Shown here: positions 52,442-62,043 of the stretch, piece by piece
Numbering within the stretch: position 1 is the first letter of the stretch
Layout of the letters: each line of letters begins with the position of its first letter
Made by a program: the position numbers and the translations under genes
The notes under the pieces: generated by a model
Databases searched by the model: none
The model's input: the letters and a program-made list of their open reading frames with translations, nothing else
What the model was told of the DNA's origin: nothing
NCBI GenBank assembly: GCA_021296235.1
Contig: JAGWAS010000015.1
Location: 1 to 64,000, forward strand
From: Paracoccaceae bacterium
Lineage (GTDB): Bacteria; Pseudomonadota; Alphaproteobacteria; Rhodobacterales; Rhodobacteraceae
Length of the DNA stretch: 64,000 nt
Reading direction: 5' to 3'

Positions 52442-53752
52442 TCAATTCACACCGCACATGTCCAGCACAGTAGCGGCAATAACTTTCGTGGTTTCAATCA
52501 GGCTTTCGACCTCTACGCATTCGTTGTCTCCATGAAAGCCCTCTCCTGCTGGACCAAAGATAACTGGCACAACACCCTTGCCCGCGTAGTGGGCAGCATC
52601 AGTAACTGCTTCAAAACCTTGGATTTTTGGCTGCTTCCTTTGAATTGCCTTGGCTCTCTCGAATACCGCTTTCGTAAGCGGGTGATTCACCGGCGTATCC
52701 ATGGGAGGGAAGTGGAGGTCCAAATAATTCCATTCGATCTGGGGAGGGCGGCCACGCATCCAGGGATCCATTGCCGCGAAGTGAGCCACAAAATCCTCAA
52801 ACTCGGCCTTCACGTCCGAAAAACTCTCCTGAGGCATGAATTTGTAGTCCAACACCAGCGTAACCACATCCGATATCATCGCGGCATTGGTCATCACCGC
52901 CGGGTTCCCATCCTCACCCATGCCGGCACCGCCATGAATGGTGCCGGGGTTTATTGTGGCGAGACCAGCCGGCAGGAGAGGGTGATTTTGCGTCCGGCAG
53001 CGCGACGCCTCGAAATCGCGCAACGCCTGAATGAACCGGCTTGCAAGTTCGATCGCGTTGACGCCCGGCTCCAGCCGACCGGGAGTGTCGTGTTGCGGCC
53101 AGATCGAATTGAATCTCCAGCCCGCATGCGCCTGCTTGCCGAAAATTGTGACCTTGACCCAGGACAGGCCGCCCTCGGCAGGAATCACGTTGCCCCAAGT
53201 CGGCTCGGCGATGATGGCATGTTTGGCAAGTCTGCCCTTTTCAACCAGGTCGATTGCGCCAAATCCTCCTGCCTCTTCGTCCACGACCGTGTGGACCGAA
53301 AGGCGCCCGTTCAACTCCACTCCGACCTTTCGGATTGCGCGCGCCGCAGAAATGCAGGCTGCAACGCCCCCTTTCATGTCGACCGCACCGCGGCCCCAAA
53401 CCCGATCAACTTCCAATTGGCCACCGAATGGATTGCGCGACCAAGCATTGGCATCGCCAACCGGCACCACGTCCACATGCCCGCAAAGGATCATGCTTTT
53501 TTCTTCGGTCCCCGGCAGATCGCCCGCGACATTGGGGCGGCCCGGCAATGCGTCCCAGCGCTCAAGGTCGAAACCCAGCGGGCGCAATTCCTCTTCGATC
53601 CGATCCTGCACATCGCTTTCGCGATTGAGCCCCTGTTCGACCTGAAACTTCGGATTGACCGAAGGGATGCGCACCAGATCTTGGGTCAGGGCCACCACAT
53701 GATCCTTGTCAGCTTCAATCCGGTCGAGCACGGCCTGAATTGCACTATCCAT
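52442..53752 (-). CDS. M20-family deacylase (ArgE/DapE-like)
   Basis: About 436 residues. Metal-binding pattern of M20 amidohydrolases: GHVDVVPVGD (His and Asp), GRGAVDMKGGVAACISAARA (Asp) and DEEAGGFGA (Glu pair), then HAGWRFNS in the dimerisation lid and a late GFHGDNECVEV. These enzymes remove acyl groups from N-acyl amino acids or cut dipeptides. Start taken at ATG 53752 (MDSAIQAVLDRIEADKD), which overlaps the previous gene by 8 nt; an upstream in-frame start adds unrelated sequence. Confidence 0.87.
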   Translation of the reverse strand: MDSAIQAVLDRIEADKDHVVALTQDLVRIPSVNPKFQVEQGLNRESDVQDRIEEELRPLGFDLERWDALPGRPNVAGDLPGTEEKSMILCGHVDVVPVGDANAWSRNPFGGQLEVDRVWGRGAVDMKGGVAACISAARAIRKVGVELNGRLSVHTVVDEEAGGFGAIDLVEKGRLAKHAIIAEPTWGNVIPAEGGLSWVKVTIFGKQAHAGWRFNSIWPQHDTPGRLEPGVNAIELASRFIQALRDFEASRCRTQNHPLLPAGLATINPGTIHGGAGMGEDGNPAVMTNAAMISDVVTLVLDYKFMPQESFSDVKAEFEDFVAHFAAMDPWMRGRPPQIEWNYLDLHFPPMDTPVNHPLTKAVFERAKAIQRKQPKIQGFEAVTDAAHYAGKGVVPVIFGPAGEGFHGDNECVEVESLIETTKVIAATVLDMCGVN

Positions 53753-54395
53753 CAGCACCTCCCTTAAGTTCGGCAACAATTTCACCGGTCGTGACCTGCC
53801 GACAGTAGCCCTTGATTGCACGCAGGGAATTGTCGTGCTGTTCCTGGCTGTAGCTCAGGCAGGCATCCGTAACCTGGGTTACCAGATAGCCAAGGTCGCA
53901 GGCGTCGCGAATCGCACTCTCCACACATTGTTCGGTCAAAAGTCCCGAGACCGCCAGCTGCCGCACGCCCAAGTTTCGCAATACATAGTCAATTTGTGTC
54001 GAGACAAAGACGGAGGAAGATGACTTGGGAAGCACAATTTCGTCAATTCCAGGTGCAATCTGGTCAATGACCTTGCCGTCCCAAGAACCCTTCGGAACGT
54101 TGAAACCGGTAATTTTATGGTCAAGTGATCGATCGCGCCCGTCAAGTGTCAGACTCTCAATTGTCGTATACATCACTTCCACCGAAGCTGCGCGGAAAGC
54201 GGACTGGATCGCCTGCATGTTCGGAATTACGCGTTCCTCAAGTTGGCTGAAGTACCAACCGTAATTGGCGTTGAATGCCTCAGGGGTGAGATCCTTGAAT
54301 TCTGCCCCGTTCCTGTGGGCTGAAAAATTTTGAACATCGATGAACAAAAGTGCGGATTGGTCGGGCTTAAGGGGAACCTCTCGCGTGAGACTCAT
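53745..54395 (-). CDS. cysteine hydrolase, isochorismatase-like
   Basis: About 216 residues. Isochorismatase-fold catalytic triad: Asp in ALLFIDVQNFSAHR, Lys in IVLPKSSSSVF and Cys in VSGLLTEQCVESAIRDACDL. Relatives include nicotinamidase, N-carbamoylsarcosine amidase and ureidoacrylate hydrolase, all of which cut C-N bonds of amides or carbamoyls. ATG 54395 lies inside the upstream gene's stop (ATGA). Within this operon it probably removes an amide or carbamoyl group from the imported compound. Confidence 0.85.
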   Translation of the reverse strand: MSLTREVPLKPDQSALLFIDVQNFSAHRNGAEFKDLTPEAFNANYGWYFSQLEERVIPNMQAIQSAFRAASVEVMYTTIESLTLDGRDRSLDHKITGFNVPKGSWDGKVIDQIAPGIDEIVLPKSSSSVFVSTQIDYVLRNLGVRQLAVSGLLTEQCVESAIRDACDLGYLVTQVTDACLSYSQEQHDNSLRAIKGYCRQVTTGEIVAELKGGADG

Positions 54396-55162
54396 GTCAG
54401 TTCCCCCACGACATCCTTGATTGCGTTGGCCAGCAGCCCGGCCCAATGCGCAGCGCCACCGGCATGGTCGATCTGGTCGTTGCGTATCTCAATCAAGCAG
54501 TGCGGAAGGCCGCGTGCCTCGGCATGAACGGGAATGAACCAATCGGAGTCATCACCAATCCGGTAGGGTTCGTTGACCGCGATGTTCAAATTCGGGGAGG
54601 CACAGGAAAGAAACGCCCTCATCTGATTTGCCGTGTCCATGCTCCTGCGCGTGATGAAACCGGCGTGCCATGGTCGTTGCTTCCCGTTGAAATGCGGCGT
54701 GAAGGAGTGGATTGAGAAAGCGGCGCATCGTCGCCGTGCGCTGAACACTCCGGCAATTGCCCGGTCCATGGGATCAAAAATGGCAAGCCGCCGCGCCTGT
54801 ATGTCCTCGGCGGTCAAGTTCCGATTTCCGTGGATTGTCTCGCCATCGCTGATCTCCGGAATGGAGCTTTGGCTTCCCGGCGGGCGATTTGCGTCAATGA
54901 CAAGGCGGCTGTAGCGCTGCAAAATCAGCGGCGCACGCAGCAGGTCGGTCAGCCGGCGTGCCACGTCCCCGGCTCCTATGTCCCAACCGCGGTGACTGTT
55001 CAGCACCGCTTCGTCGATTCCCAATGTTCCAAGTGCGGCAGGCACTTCCGACCCCGCATGTTCGCACAGCAGCAGCAGCGGCACGTCGCTTTCGGCGTGA
55101 ACCACCTCAACCGGTGCAACATCGGCCGGTGCAAGCAATGGAGAGAGTGACGCAGCCTTCAT
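54392..55162 (-). CDS. N-formylglutamate amidohydrolase family protein
   Basis: A 256-residue protein with the FGase pattern: PLLLLCEHAGSEVPAALGTL, SHRGWDIGAGDVARRLTDLL, RYSRLVIDANRPP and AFSIHSFTPHFNGKQRPWHA. Known members hydrolyse N-formyl-L-glutamate in histidine breakdown (HutG) or other N-acylated acids. First gene of the minus-strand operon, divergent from the RpiR-type regulator. Confidence 0.85.
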   Translation of the reverse strand: MKAASLSPLLAPADVAPVEVVHAESDVPLLLLCEHAGSEVPAALGTLGIDEAVLNSHRGWDIGAGDVARRLTDLLRAPLILQRYSRLVIDANRPPGSQSSIPEISDGETIHGNRNLTAEDIQARRLAIFDPMDRAIAGVFSARRRCAAFSIHSFTPHFNGKQRPWHAGFITRRSMDTANQMRAFLSCASPNLNIAVNEPYRIGDDSDWFIPVHAEARGLPHCLIEIRNDQIDHAGGAAHWAGLLANAIKDVVGELT

Positions 55163-55193
55163 GTTCCAAGGTTAAGGAATTATTTTTTTCAAT

Positions 55194-55213
55194 GTCAACA
55201 TTTTTTTGTTGAC
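55194..55213. promoter_or_regulatory. inverted repeat in the divergent promoter, probable RpiR-type operator
   Basis: GTCAACA and TGTTGAC arms around TTTTTT, a perfect 7-bp inverted repeat in the 80-nt AT-rich gap between the two divergent operons. The adjacent regulator is the obvious candidate to bind it (inference). Confidence 0.55.
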
Positions 55214-55242
55214 TGAAATTTTTTTCTCATCATTCTTCAACC

Positions 55243-56088
55243 ATGTCGATCCGCGATCAAATTGAACTCAATTCGGGTGCGCTGACGCAATCCGAGCGCA
55301 AACTGGCCTCGGCGCTGCTGGCGGACTATCCCTATGCCGGCCTCCATTCGATACAGGAACTGGCCGAACGGGCCGAGGTGTCGGCCCCCTCAATATCGCG
55401 CTTTGTCGCGAAGATCGGACTGTCCGGGTACCAGGAGATGCAACGCCGTTTGATAGCGGAGTTGGCGGAGGGTGCCCGCTCGCCGGTTGAAATTCACAGG
55501 ACGGGCAAAAGGATTGAAGGTGGCTTTCTGGAGGAATTCATCGCACGCGCGGCGATACAAATGAATTCGGCAAGTGCAGCGATAACCCAAGCGCAGTTTG
55601 AACGGATATGTGCTTTGCTCTCCGAACAGAAGCGCAGTGTCTATGCAATAGGGGGACGGGTAAGCGACTCCATTGCGATGCATCTGTCGTTCCACCTGCG
55701 GCAGGCGCGCCAGGGGGTTTACCATCTGCCGCGCGATCCGGATGCCTGGCCGGAATACCTCTTGCGGATGAGATCGGGCGACATTCTCTTTCTGGTGGAT
55801 TTCCGCCGTTACCAGCCCAAGCTTGCCCGGCTGGCACAACAGGCGAACCGCAAATGCAAGGCGCAGGTAATTCTGATGACCGACAAATGGCTGTCGCCGG
55901 CCACCCGGCATGCCTCTGAGGTGCTGGCTGTTCCTACCGAGACCGGGACTATCTGGGACAGCTACTGCGCGGCACTTGCGGTAACCGAGGCGCTGGTTAC
56001 CCGCGTGGCTGAACAAAACTGGGACAAGACCCGAGCGCGCATCGAAGCCTGGGATGCCGCCGGTCAAACCGATCCGGAGACTGATTGA
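55243..56088 (+). CDS. MurR/RpiR-family transcriptional regulator
   Basis: A 281-residue protein with an N-terminal HTH_6 domain (LTQSERKLASALLADYPYAG, ELAERAEVSAPSISRFVAKI, GLSGYQEMQRRL). Its C-terminal SIS-like sensor domain contains YAIGGRVSDSIAMHLSFHLR and VLAVPTETGTIWDSYCAALA. Such regulators sense sugar phosphates or amino-acid-derived metabolites. It sits divergent from the amidohydrolase operon and first in the operon with the ligase and cyclodeaminase genes, so it probably controls both. Confidence 0.87.
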   Translation: MSIRDQIELNSGALTQSERKLASALLADYPYAGLHSIQELAERAEVSAPSISRFVAKIGLSGYQEMQRRLIAELAEGARSPVEIHRTGKRIEGGFLEEFIARAAIQMNSASAAITQAQFERICALLSEQKRSVYAIGGRVSDSIAMHLSFHLRQARQGVYHLPRDPDAWPEYLLRMRSGDILFLVDFRRYQPKLARLAQQANRKCKAQVILMTDKWLSPATRHASEVLAVPTETGTIWDSYCAALAVTEALVTRVAEQNWDKTRARIEAWDAAGQTDPETD

Positions 56089-57389
56089 TGCAACCCCTGA
56101 TTTTTGCAGCGACCTGTGATTTGGCGGGAAAGGTGCGGGGCAAAGCCTTTCCGGCCGGGGATCTTAAAAGAAGACTGAGCCGGGGCGTCGGCTGGACGCC
56201 AACCAACGTCCAGATCAATTGTTTCGACGGAATTGCCGAAAGCCCGTTCGGAGCTTTGGGCGATTTGCTGTTGATACCGGATGCTGACGCCGAGGTTAGA
56301 TCCGATTTCGGAAGTGTGGTCGAGCACTTCATGCTTGGGGACATCGTTACGCTTGAAGGCGAACCTTGGGAATTGTGCACCCGTTCGCTTCTGAAGTCCG
56401 CACTCGCCAGGCTGGAGCGTGTTGCCGATGTGCGATTGTTGGCCGCCTTCGAGCATGAGTTCCAGTTGAAATCCGAATTTGAGTTGGAAGGAGAGGCATA
56501 CGGGCGCACCGGTTTCGAAATGCAGAGGACCTTCTGTGAATCGCTCACGTCGCATGTCGCAGCCGCCGGACTTTCCACCGACAGCATCATGAAGGAATAC
56601 GGATCAAACCAATATGAGTTGGTGATTGGGCCCGAGGAAGGAATCCGTGCCGCAGATGCCGCAGTCATCCTGCGCGAACTCACCCGCTCCACGGCTCGCC
56701 ACTCGGGCGAGGCGGCAACCTTCACTCCGATCCGCGACCCGGCGAGCGTGGGCAATGGCGTGCATATCCACCTGAGCTTTCTTGACCGGAATGGAAATCC
56801 TGCCACATTTGACCCCGACGGCCCCTGTGGCATGTCCAGGCTTTCCGGTGCCTTCGCCGCGGGCATCCTGAAATATCTTGACAGCATCCTTGCACTGACC
56901 GCTCCATCGGTCATTTCGTATCTGCGCCTTACGCCGCACCGTTGGTCGGCAGCCTTCAACAACCTTGGTTTTCGCGACCGGGAGGCATCCTTGCGCATCT
57001 GCCCGGTTACAACGAAAGATCCCACCGCCGTTTCCAGGCAATTCAACATGGAATACCGCGCCGCCGATGCCGCTGCCTGTCCGCATCTGGCACTGGCTGC
57101 ATTGGTGCACGCAGGTGTGCAGGGCATTGAAGAGGGGTTAAGTGCCCCCGTGCCCACCGAAGAGGACCTCTCGCTACTCTCAACAGAGGCTCTCAATGCG
57201 CGCGGCTTCGTCCGCCTGCCGGAAACACTGGAAGCCGCGCTTGGCAAATTTGGTGCCAACGCAACTGTCGCAGGCTGGTTTTCCGAACCGTTCGTGCAGG
57301 TTTACCTGGCTCACAAGGCCTCGGAAATTGCCCACCTCGCCGGGATGGACACTGCCGCCAAATGCGCCGCCTATGAGATGGCCTACTGA
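56088..57389 (+). CDS. glutamine-synthetase-family ligase
   Basis: About 433 residues, the usual size for type I GS-like enzymes. Recognisable parts are IFAATCDLAGKVRGKAFPAG (N-terminal beta-grasp), LAAFEHEFQLKSEFE (metal-binding E.E), SNQYELVIGPEEGI, GNGVHIHLSFLDRNGNP (ATP/metal) and SYLRLTPHRWSAAF. Members outside true GS join glutamate to amines (PuuA, GlnT, GMAS). The context of amide hydrolases suggests a gamma-glutamyl or related amide intermediate. ATG 56088 overlaps the regulator stop by one base (TGATG). Confidence 0.85.
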   Translation: MQPLIFAATCDLAGKVRGKAFPAGDLKRRLSRGVGWTPTNVQINCFDGIAESPFGALGDLLLIPDADAEVRSDFGSVVEHFMLGDIVTLEGEPWELCTRSLLKSALARLERVADVRLLAAFEHEFQLKSEFELEGEAYGRTGFEMQRTFCESLTSHVAAAGLSTDSIMKEYGSNQYELVIGPEEGIRAADAAVILRELTRSTARHSGEAATFTPIRDPASVGNGVHIHLSFLDRNGNPATFDPDGPCGMSRLSGAFAAGILKYLDSILALTAPSVISYLRLTPHRWSAAFNNLGFRDREASLRICPVTTKDPTAVSRQFNMEYRAADAAACPHLALAALVHAGVQGIEEGLSAPVPTEEDLSLLSTEALNARGFVRLPETLEAALGKFGANATVAGWFSEPFVQVYLAHKASEIAHLAGMDTAAKCAAYEMAY

Positions 57390-58480
57390 TGTCGGGCTTT
57401 CCGTCGGATAAGGCACTTGTTCCTTTCGTCAGCGTTGAGAACATGCTGGCACTGATCCATCGCTGCGGAATTGACCGCTGTCTGATCGAACTTACCGACG
57501 CCATTGCTGCCGACTTTGCCCGGTGGCAGATGTTTCACAAGGCTCCGCGCGTTGCCTCGCATTCGGCGACAGGTGTGATTGAGCTCATGCCCATATCCGA
57601 CGGCGTCAGTTATTCCTTCAAGTTCGTCAATGGTCATCCCTCCAACGTAAAGCGGGAATTGCAGACGGTAACGGCCTTTGGCGTTTTGGCATCGGTCGCG
57701 ACGGGTTATCCCAAACTCTTTTCTGAAATGACGCTGCTTACTGCATTGCGCACCGCTGCCACCTCGGCTTTGGCCACCCGTATGCTTGCGCGTTCGGACA
57801 GCAGCACTGCAGCAATCATCGGCAATGGTGCACAGTCCGAGTTCCAGATTCGTGCACTTGCAGCCGTCTGCGGGATTACTTCGTTTCGCCTCTACGACAT
57901 TGACAAACTGGCAACGCAACGGTGCGTGGCCAATTTGAGCGGCACAGCCTTGAAGCTGAAGGTCTGTGGATGCGTCGAAGCGGCGATTGAGGGGGCGGAC
58001 GTTGTTACCACCTGTACGGCGGACAAGAGCCACCAAACGATCTTGACGGACAACCTTGTCGGCGCAGGGGTGCATGTGAACGCCATTGGAGGTGACTGTC
58101 CGGGCAAAACCGAGCTCCATCGCGATGTTCTGCTGCGATCGGACATTTTTGTTGAACATGCAGAACAGACCCGGATTGAAGGCGATATTCAACAGCTTGA
58201 TCCCGATCATCCCGTAACTGAGATTTGGGAGGTCATGGCAGGAGTTGCACCAGGCCGCATTCGCGCTGATCAGATCACTGTTTTTGACGGGGTGGGTTTT
58301 GCCATCGAGGATTTCTCAGCCCTGCGTTGGCTCTGGTCCGCGGTTCAGGACACCACCGTTACTGAACAACTTGATCTGATCGCTGATCCGGACGACCCGA
58401 GGGATCTCTTTGGCATGATCCGCAGGTATTCCGAGCGGAACGGCTCGAACAGTCCCTCAACTGCTTCAACCATCAATTGA
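57389..58480 (+). CDS. ornithine cyclodeaminase/mu-crystallin family protein
   Basis: A 363-residue protein with the OCD pattern: VASHSATGVIELMPISDGVS, YSFKFVNGHPSNVKRELQTV, and the Rossmann AIIGNGAQSEFQIRALAAV; then CTADKSHQTILTDNLVGAGV, HVNAIGGDCPGKTELHRDV. Enzymes of this family cyclise ornithine with loss of ammonia or reduce cyclic imines, using NAD(P). Start overlaps the ligase stop by one base (TGATG). Confidence 0.9.
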   Translation: MSGFPSDKALVPFVSVENMLALIHRCGIDRCLIELTDAIAADFARWQMFHKAPRVASHSATGVIELMPISDGVSYSFKFVNGHPSNVKRELQTVTAFGVLASVATGYPKLFSEMTLLTALRTAATSALATRMLARSDSSTAAIIGNGAQSEFQIRALAAVCGITSFRLYDIDKLATQRCVANLSGTALKLKVCGCVEAAIEGADVVTTCTADKSHQTILTDNLVGAGVHVNAIGGDCPGKTELHRDVLLRSDIFVEHAEQTRIEGDIQQLDPDHPVTEIWEVMAGVAPGRIRADQITVFDGVGFAIEDFSALRWLWSAVQDTTVTEQLDLIADPDDPRDLFGMIRRYSERNGSNSPSTASTIN

Positions 58481-59040
58481 ATTCACTTCAGAAACGTAAA
58501 ACGAACTTCAACCACCGCTCTCCTTCCAGCCATTTTTCTCTACCGGCAGCCTGGCAGGAAATCTGCTGAACCAAAGACGTTTGAATTCCGAAGCAGGAGT
58601 TGGCGGATTGCGGTGCGTGTCTGATGAAGTGCCTACCGCTTGGGGAGGATGCCCCATCGCCAAGCTGCCGTCGAGCCCCTTCCAATTGAACACGAAAACA
58701 GCGCAAAATTTTGGATTTGACCACAACCGGCATGAAGCTCTTCGACCAATCCCGGGGTTGCGGCAACAGTGGTGGAATCGATGGGGCCGTGCACGCCGAC
58801 GACATCCGGGCAGATCCGTTTGGAATGTGTTGTCATCCGGATCGGCTCAGAATTTCTGAAGTGAGTTGCAACTCCCGGAGAACACCCGAAGCCGATGGCC
58901 AACATTCCGAGATACTGCAGGCCGAAAAGACATCGCTTCCCCGACCCTTGACAGACTCGATACGAACTCACGAAACGGCTGCCAATGAAGGTTCGGTTTC
59001 CGCAGGCACCCGGTTTCCTCACCTCGTCCCGGTCCGGAAC
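58481..59040. other. gene-free stretch
   Basis: About 560 nt between two convergent genes. I see no conserved protein motif, RNA gene or clear terminator on either strand. It may be former coding sequence. Confidence 0.4.
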
Positions 59041-59751
59041 TCAACCCAATCCAGCCAACCGGCACATGTGCCATGCCAAGGCACGATTGCTCGACATGAC
59101 CGGAAATCCGAGCTCTTGTGTCAACCCGGCCAGCACATCCGCCGTTCGCAGATTGGTGCAGGACAGGAACATCCCGTCTACATTCGCCCTCTCAGCCAGC
59201 TTCGTGGCCGCCGCCCAAACCGAGTTGGGTGAAATCCGTGCAACCCGTGCCTCCTCGGCCACACCAAACGATCCAAAGACCGGCGTTTCTATGCCTTCCT
59301 CCGCCAGCGCCTTGCGCAACCCCTCGTTGACGTCCTCAACATAAGGCGAAAGCAACGCCAACCGGCTCAGCCCCTTGTCACGGCATTGGGCGACCACCGC
59401 GCTCAGCGGATCGGTTACGTGGGCTGTCTCGCACCCTTCCCGAATCAAATCGGCCACTTTCCCGCCACCAATCACCGAGGCTCCGGAGGTGCATCCGTAG
59501 CCGACCGCATCGAACCGAACCGCCCGAGGAAACAACGCAGCCGCCGAAGTCAGCGTCTTGCCCATTTCGGTCAGTGTTTCACGCGTTACCTTGAGCCCGC
59601 TGGGCACCCGGCTCACATAAAGGCTCACTTCCGGATCGAATATCAGTCGGCGCAGCTCCTGCTCGATCGTTTCATCAGCCTGCAGCACGATCAGTCCCAG
59701 CGCTGCCTTTACCCCTATCGGACCAGTCATCTCATGGGAAAAATCGCTCAT
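59041..59751 (-). CDS. Asp/Glu racemase superfamily protein (maleate isomerase-like)
   Basis: About 236 residues with two catalytic cysteines of the superfamily: the first in AVGYGCTSGASVIGGGKVAD, the second in GMFLSCTNLRTADVLAGLT. The overall pattern is closer to arylmalonate decarboxylase, maleate isomerase and EutA than to glutamate racemase. ATG 59751 chosen because GGAG lies about 8 nt upstream; the frame is open for 17 more codons. Convergent with the cyclodeaminase gene. EutA- and EutC-like genes occur together in ectoine use, but other ectoine genes are missing here. Confidence 0.82.
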   Translation of the reverse strand: MSDFSHEMTGPIGVKAALGLIVLQADETIEQELRRLIFDPEVSLYVSRVPSGLKVTRETLTEMGKTLTSAAALFPRAVRFDAVGYGCTSGASVIGGGKVADLIREGCETAHVTDPLSAVVAQCRDKGLSRLALLSPYVEDVNEGLRKALAEEGIETPVFGSFGVAEEARVARISPNSVWAAATKLAERANVDGMFLSCTNLRTADVLAGLTQELGFPVMSSNRALAWHMCRLAGLG

Positions 59752-60096
59752 CCTGAGCACTCCAGGTTCGCCATCTCGGGCCCCAACGGCGTTCCGTGCC
59801 ACTGCGTTCCGCTCTTGGCAATCACAACATTCCCCTCATGCACCATCAATCGACCACAGCATTTTGCAACTGCCGGTTTTGGCGTTGCGAACCTTACGGG
59901 TGTGATTACCGTTTGACTGCAGGCCATTACGAGGTTGTCCTGCGCAAGCAATTGCGGCAGCGCCAAGATCCAAGCCGGGAATTGCAGGAGAACTGCGTCC
60001 TGCGCTCCATCTCCTTGGCCGCCTTCCATCAACCGCCACTCCAACTTCCAGCAACAGGACTTCCCTGCGGATTGCGGACCAACAGTTAACTTTCCC
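59752..60096. other. gene-free stretch
   Basis: About 345 nt between the end of the sugar ATPase gene and the racemase-like start. Short open frames on both strands show no recognisable motif. It must hold the promoter of the racemase-like gene. Confidence 0.35.
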
Positions 60097-61170
60097 TCAA
60101 GGACGGTTCAGGATCTTTCCGTCCCTGTCAAAAAAGTGAATCCGATCCTTGTTGAACCGAACATGGACGGTTTCCCCGGCACAAAGCGGATGCTCGGGCG
60201 AAGTTCTCATCGTGAGAGGCAAATCGGAGCCATCAAACTGAAGATAAACCAAGGATTCCGCACCCAGCTTCTCAATGATCTCGACCGTTGCCGGAAAATC
60301 ACCTTCTTCCGGTCCGGCAAGCTCAAGATGCTCCGGCCGGATTCCGATTGCAGTTGCTCCGGCAACTTGGCAACCGTCCAGTTCAATACTGGCGGAACCT
60401 GCCCCAAGGGATGTGCAATTCTCCGGGCCGTGCTCGTTCACATCAATGAAATTCATTGCCGGAGAGCCAATGAATCCGGAGACGAACCTGTTTGCGGGGT
60501 GGTCATAGAGATCAATCGGCGAGCCGACCTGTTCAATTCGGCCCCGGTTAATGACCACGATGCGGTCAGCCAGCGTCATTGCTTCCGTCTGATCGTGGGT
60601 TACGTAGATCATTGTTGCGCCAAGGCGCTTGTGGAGCCGTGCGATCTCAAGGCGCATTTGCACCCGCAGGGCGGCATCAAGATTTGACAGCGGCTCATCG
60701 AACAGAAAAACCTTTGGATCCCTGATGATGGACCTGCCAATTGCCACGCGTTGGCGTTGGCCACCCGACAATTGCCGCGGTTTGCGCTCAAGCAGATCCT
60801 CAATCTGGAGGATGCGGGCTGCCTCTGCGACCCGCCTGCCAATTTCCTCCTTTGGAAGTTTTGCCAAGCGAAGCCCGAAACCGATATTGTCTTCGACAGT
60901 CATGTGGGGAAACAGGGCATAGGACTGAAACACCATTGCCACACCCCGTTTCGAGGGCTTCATGCCTGTTACATCCGCTCCGCCGATAAAAATCCGGCCG
61001 CCGCCCGTTTCCTCAAGTCCGGTGATCAACCTCAGCAGGGTCGATTTTCCGCATCCGGATGGCCCAACAAAAACGACAAACTCACCGTGTTTTGCCGCGA
61101 AATCAACTCCATTGATCACCTGAACATCACCAAAGCGTTTGGAAACATTTTCAAGGCGCAGATCTGCCAT
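60097..61170 (-). CDS. sugar ABC ATPase, MalK/UgpC family
   Basis: A 357-residue ATPase: Walker [12 protein letters not shown], signature [15 protein letters not shown], Walker [14 protein letters not shown] and H-loop [15 protein letters not shown], then the C-terminal TOBE region ([12 protein letters not shown]) typical of MalK/UgpC/MsmX. Energises the two permeases upstream. Last gene of the operon in this window. Confidence 0.92.
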   Translation of the reverse strand: MADLRLENVSKRFGDVQVINGVDFAAKHGEFVVFVGPSGCGKSTLLRLITGLEETGGGRIFIGGADVTGMKPSKRGVAMVFQSYALFPHMTVEDNIGFGLRLAKLPKEEIGRRVAEAARILQIEDLLERKPRQLSGGQRQRVAIGRSIIRDPKVFLFDEPLSNLDAALRVQMRLEIARLHKRLGATMIYVTHDQTEAMTLADRIVVINRGRIEQVGSPIDLYDHPANRFVSGFIGSPAMNFIDVNEHGPENCTSLGAGSASIELDGCQVAGATAIGIRPEHLELAGPEEGDFPATVEIIEKLGAESLVYLQFDGSDLPLTMRTSPEHPLCAGETVHVRFNKDRIHFFDRDGKILNRP

Positions 61171-61173
61171 CGT

Positions 61174-62043
61174 TCAACCCTTCACCGCTCCCATCGTCAT
61201 CCCCTTGATGAAGTAGCGCTGAAAGAAAAGAAACACGATCAGCGTCGGAATGCTTGCAATCAGGGACAGGGCACCCTGCACACCCCACGCAACGGAATAC
61301 TGCCCCTTCAGGTTCACGATTCCGATCATGATCGTTCGTTTTTCATCGGAATTGGTGAATATCAGAGGCCACAGAAAGTCGTTCCAGATCCATGTGAACT
61401 GAAGTGTCGCCAGCACCGCAATTGCCGGCAGGCTCAATGGCAGCGCCACCCGCATGAGCACCTGCCATTCATTTGCGCCCTCCAGAATCGCCGCTTCCCG
61501 CAGAGCGTTGGGAACGGTGGCAAAGAAGTTGCGCATGAGCAGCGTGCAAATTGGAATTCCCAAGGCCGTGTGCACAATTATGATTGGCCACAGGGTGTCG
61601 ATCAAACCCATCGTGTTGAACAGCCGAAACAGCGGAATGAGAATGACCTGAGGCGGGAAGAACATGCCCGAGACAAGAATCAGGAACAAGACGTCGCTTC
61701 CCCTGAAAGGCAGTTTCGAAAACACGTAGCCCGCAAACACACCAAGCGCGATTGAGGCCGCAGTCGCAGGAACTGTAACCAAAATGGTGTTCAGGATGTA
61801 GCGATGAACTGCCGGGTTGGCGATGACTTCACCAAAGTTGCCAAGGAACAGCGTGTCCGGAATGGTCCAAAGCTCGCCAAATGCAATGTCGCGCGTTGTC
61901 TTCACTGAAGAGAGCAGAACACCAAGCGTCGGTGCCAAAAACAGCACGGCGAGACACACAAGGCAGACAACAATCACAGCAGGCCAAGGGTTGAAGTCCC
62001 TTAACGGACGGTCGATGGCAGCCGCGTCAACCATAGATCTCAT
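61174..62043 (-). CDS. sugar ABC permease, MalG/UgpE family
   Basis: A 289-residue permease with six hydrophobic segments and the EAA loop EAAILEGANEWQVLMRVALP that contacts the ATPase; also SGMFFPPQVILIPLFRLFN. Start overlaps the upstream permease gene by 17 nt. Confidence 0.9.
   Translation of the reverse strand: MRSMVDAAAIDRPLRDFNPWPAVIVVCLVCLAVLFLAPTLGVLLSSVKTTRDIAFGELWTIPDTLFLGNFGEVIANPAVHRYILNTILVTVPATAASIALGVFAGYVFSKLPFRGSDVLFLILVSGMFFPPQVILIPLFRLFNTMGLIDTLWPIIIVHTALGIPICTLLMRNFFATVPNALREAAILEGANEWQVLMRVALPLSLPAIAVLATLQFTWIWNDFLWPLIFTNSDEKRTIMIGIVNLKGQYSVAWGVQGALSLIASIPTLIVFLFFQRYFIKGMTMGAVKG

Noticed and set aside
52280..53767. A 495-codon open frame on the plus strand
   Set aside because: It is antisense to the M20 deacylase gene, whose metal-site motifs are clear; its composition (His, Arg, Pro-rich) is that of a reversed GC-rich gene.
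55997..57259. A 420-codon open frame on the minus strand
   Set aside because: Antisense to the glutamine-synthetase-like gene, which has all expected motifs.
57389..59751. Ectoine utilisation cluster (EutA- and EutC-like genes)
   Set aside because: The EutB-, DoeA/EutD- and DoeB/EutE-type genes are missing, and the other enzymes do not belong to that pathway.
60751..61755. A 334-codon open frame on the plus strand
   Set aside because: Antisense to the sugar ATPase and permease genes; residue use is that of a shadow frame.
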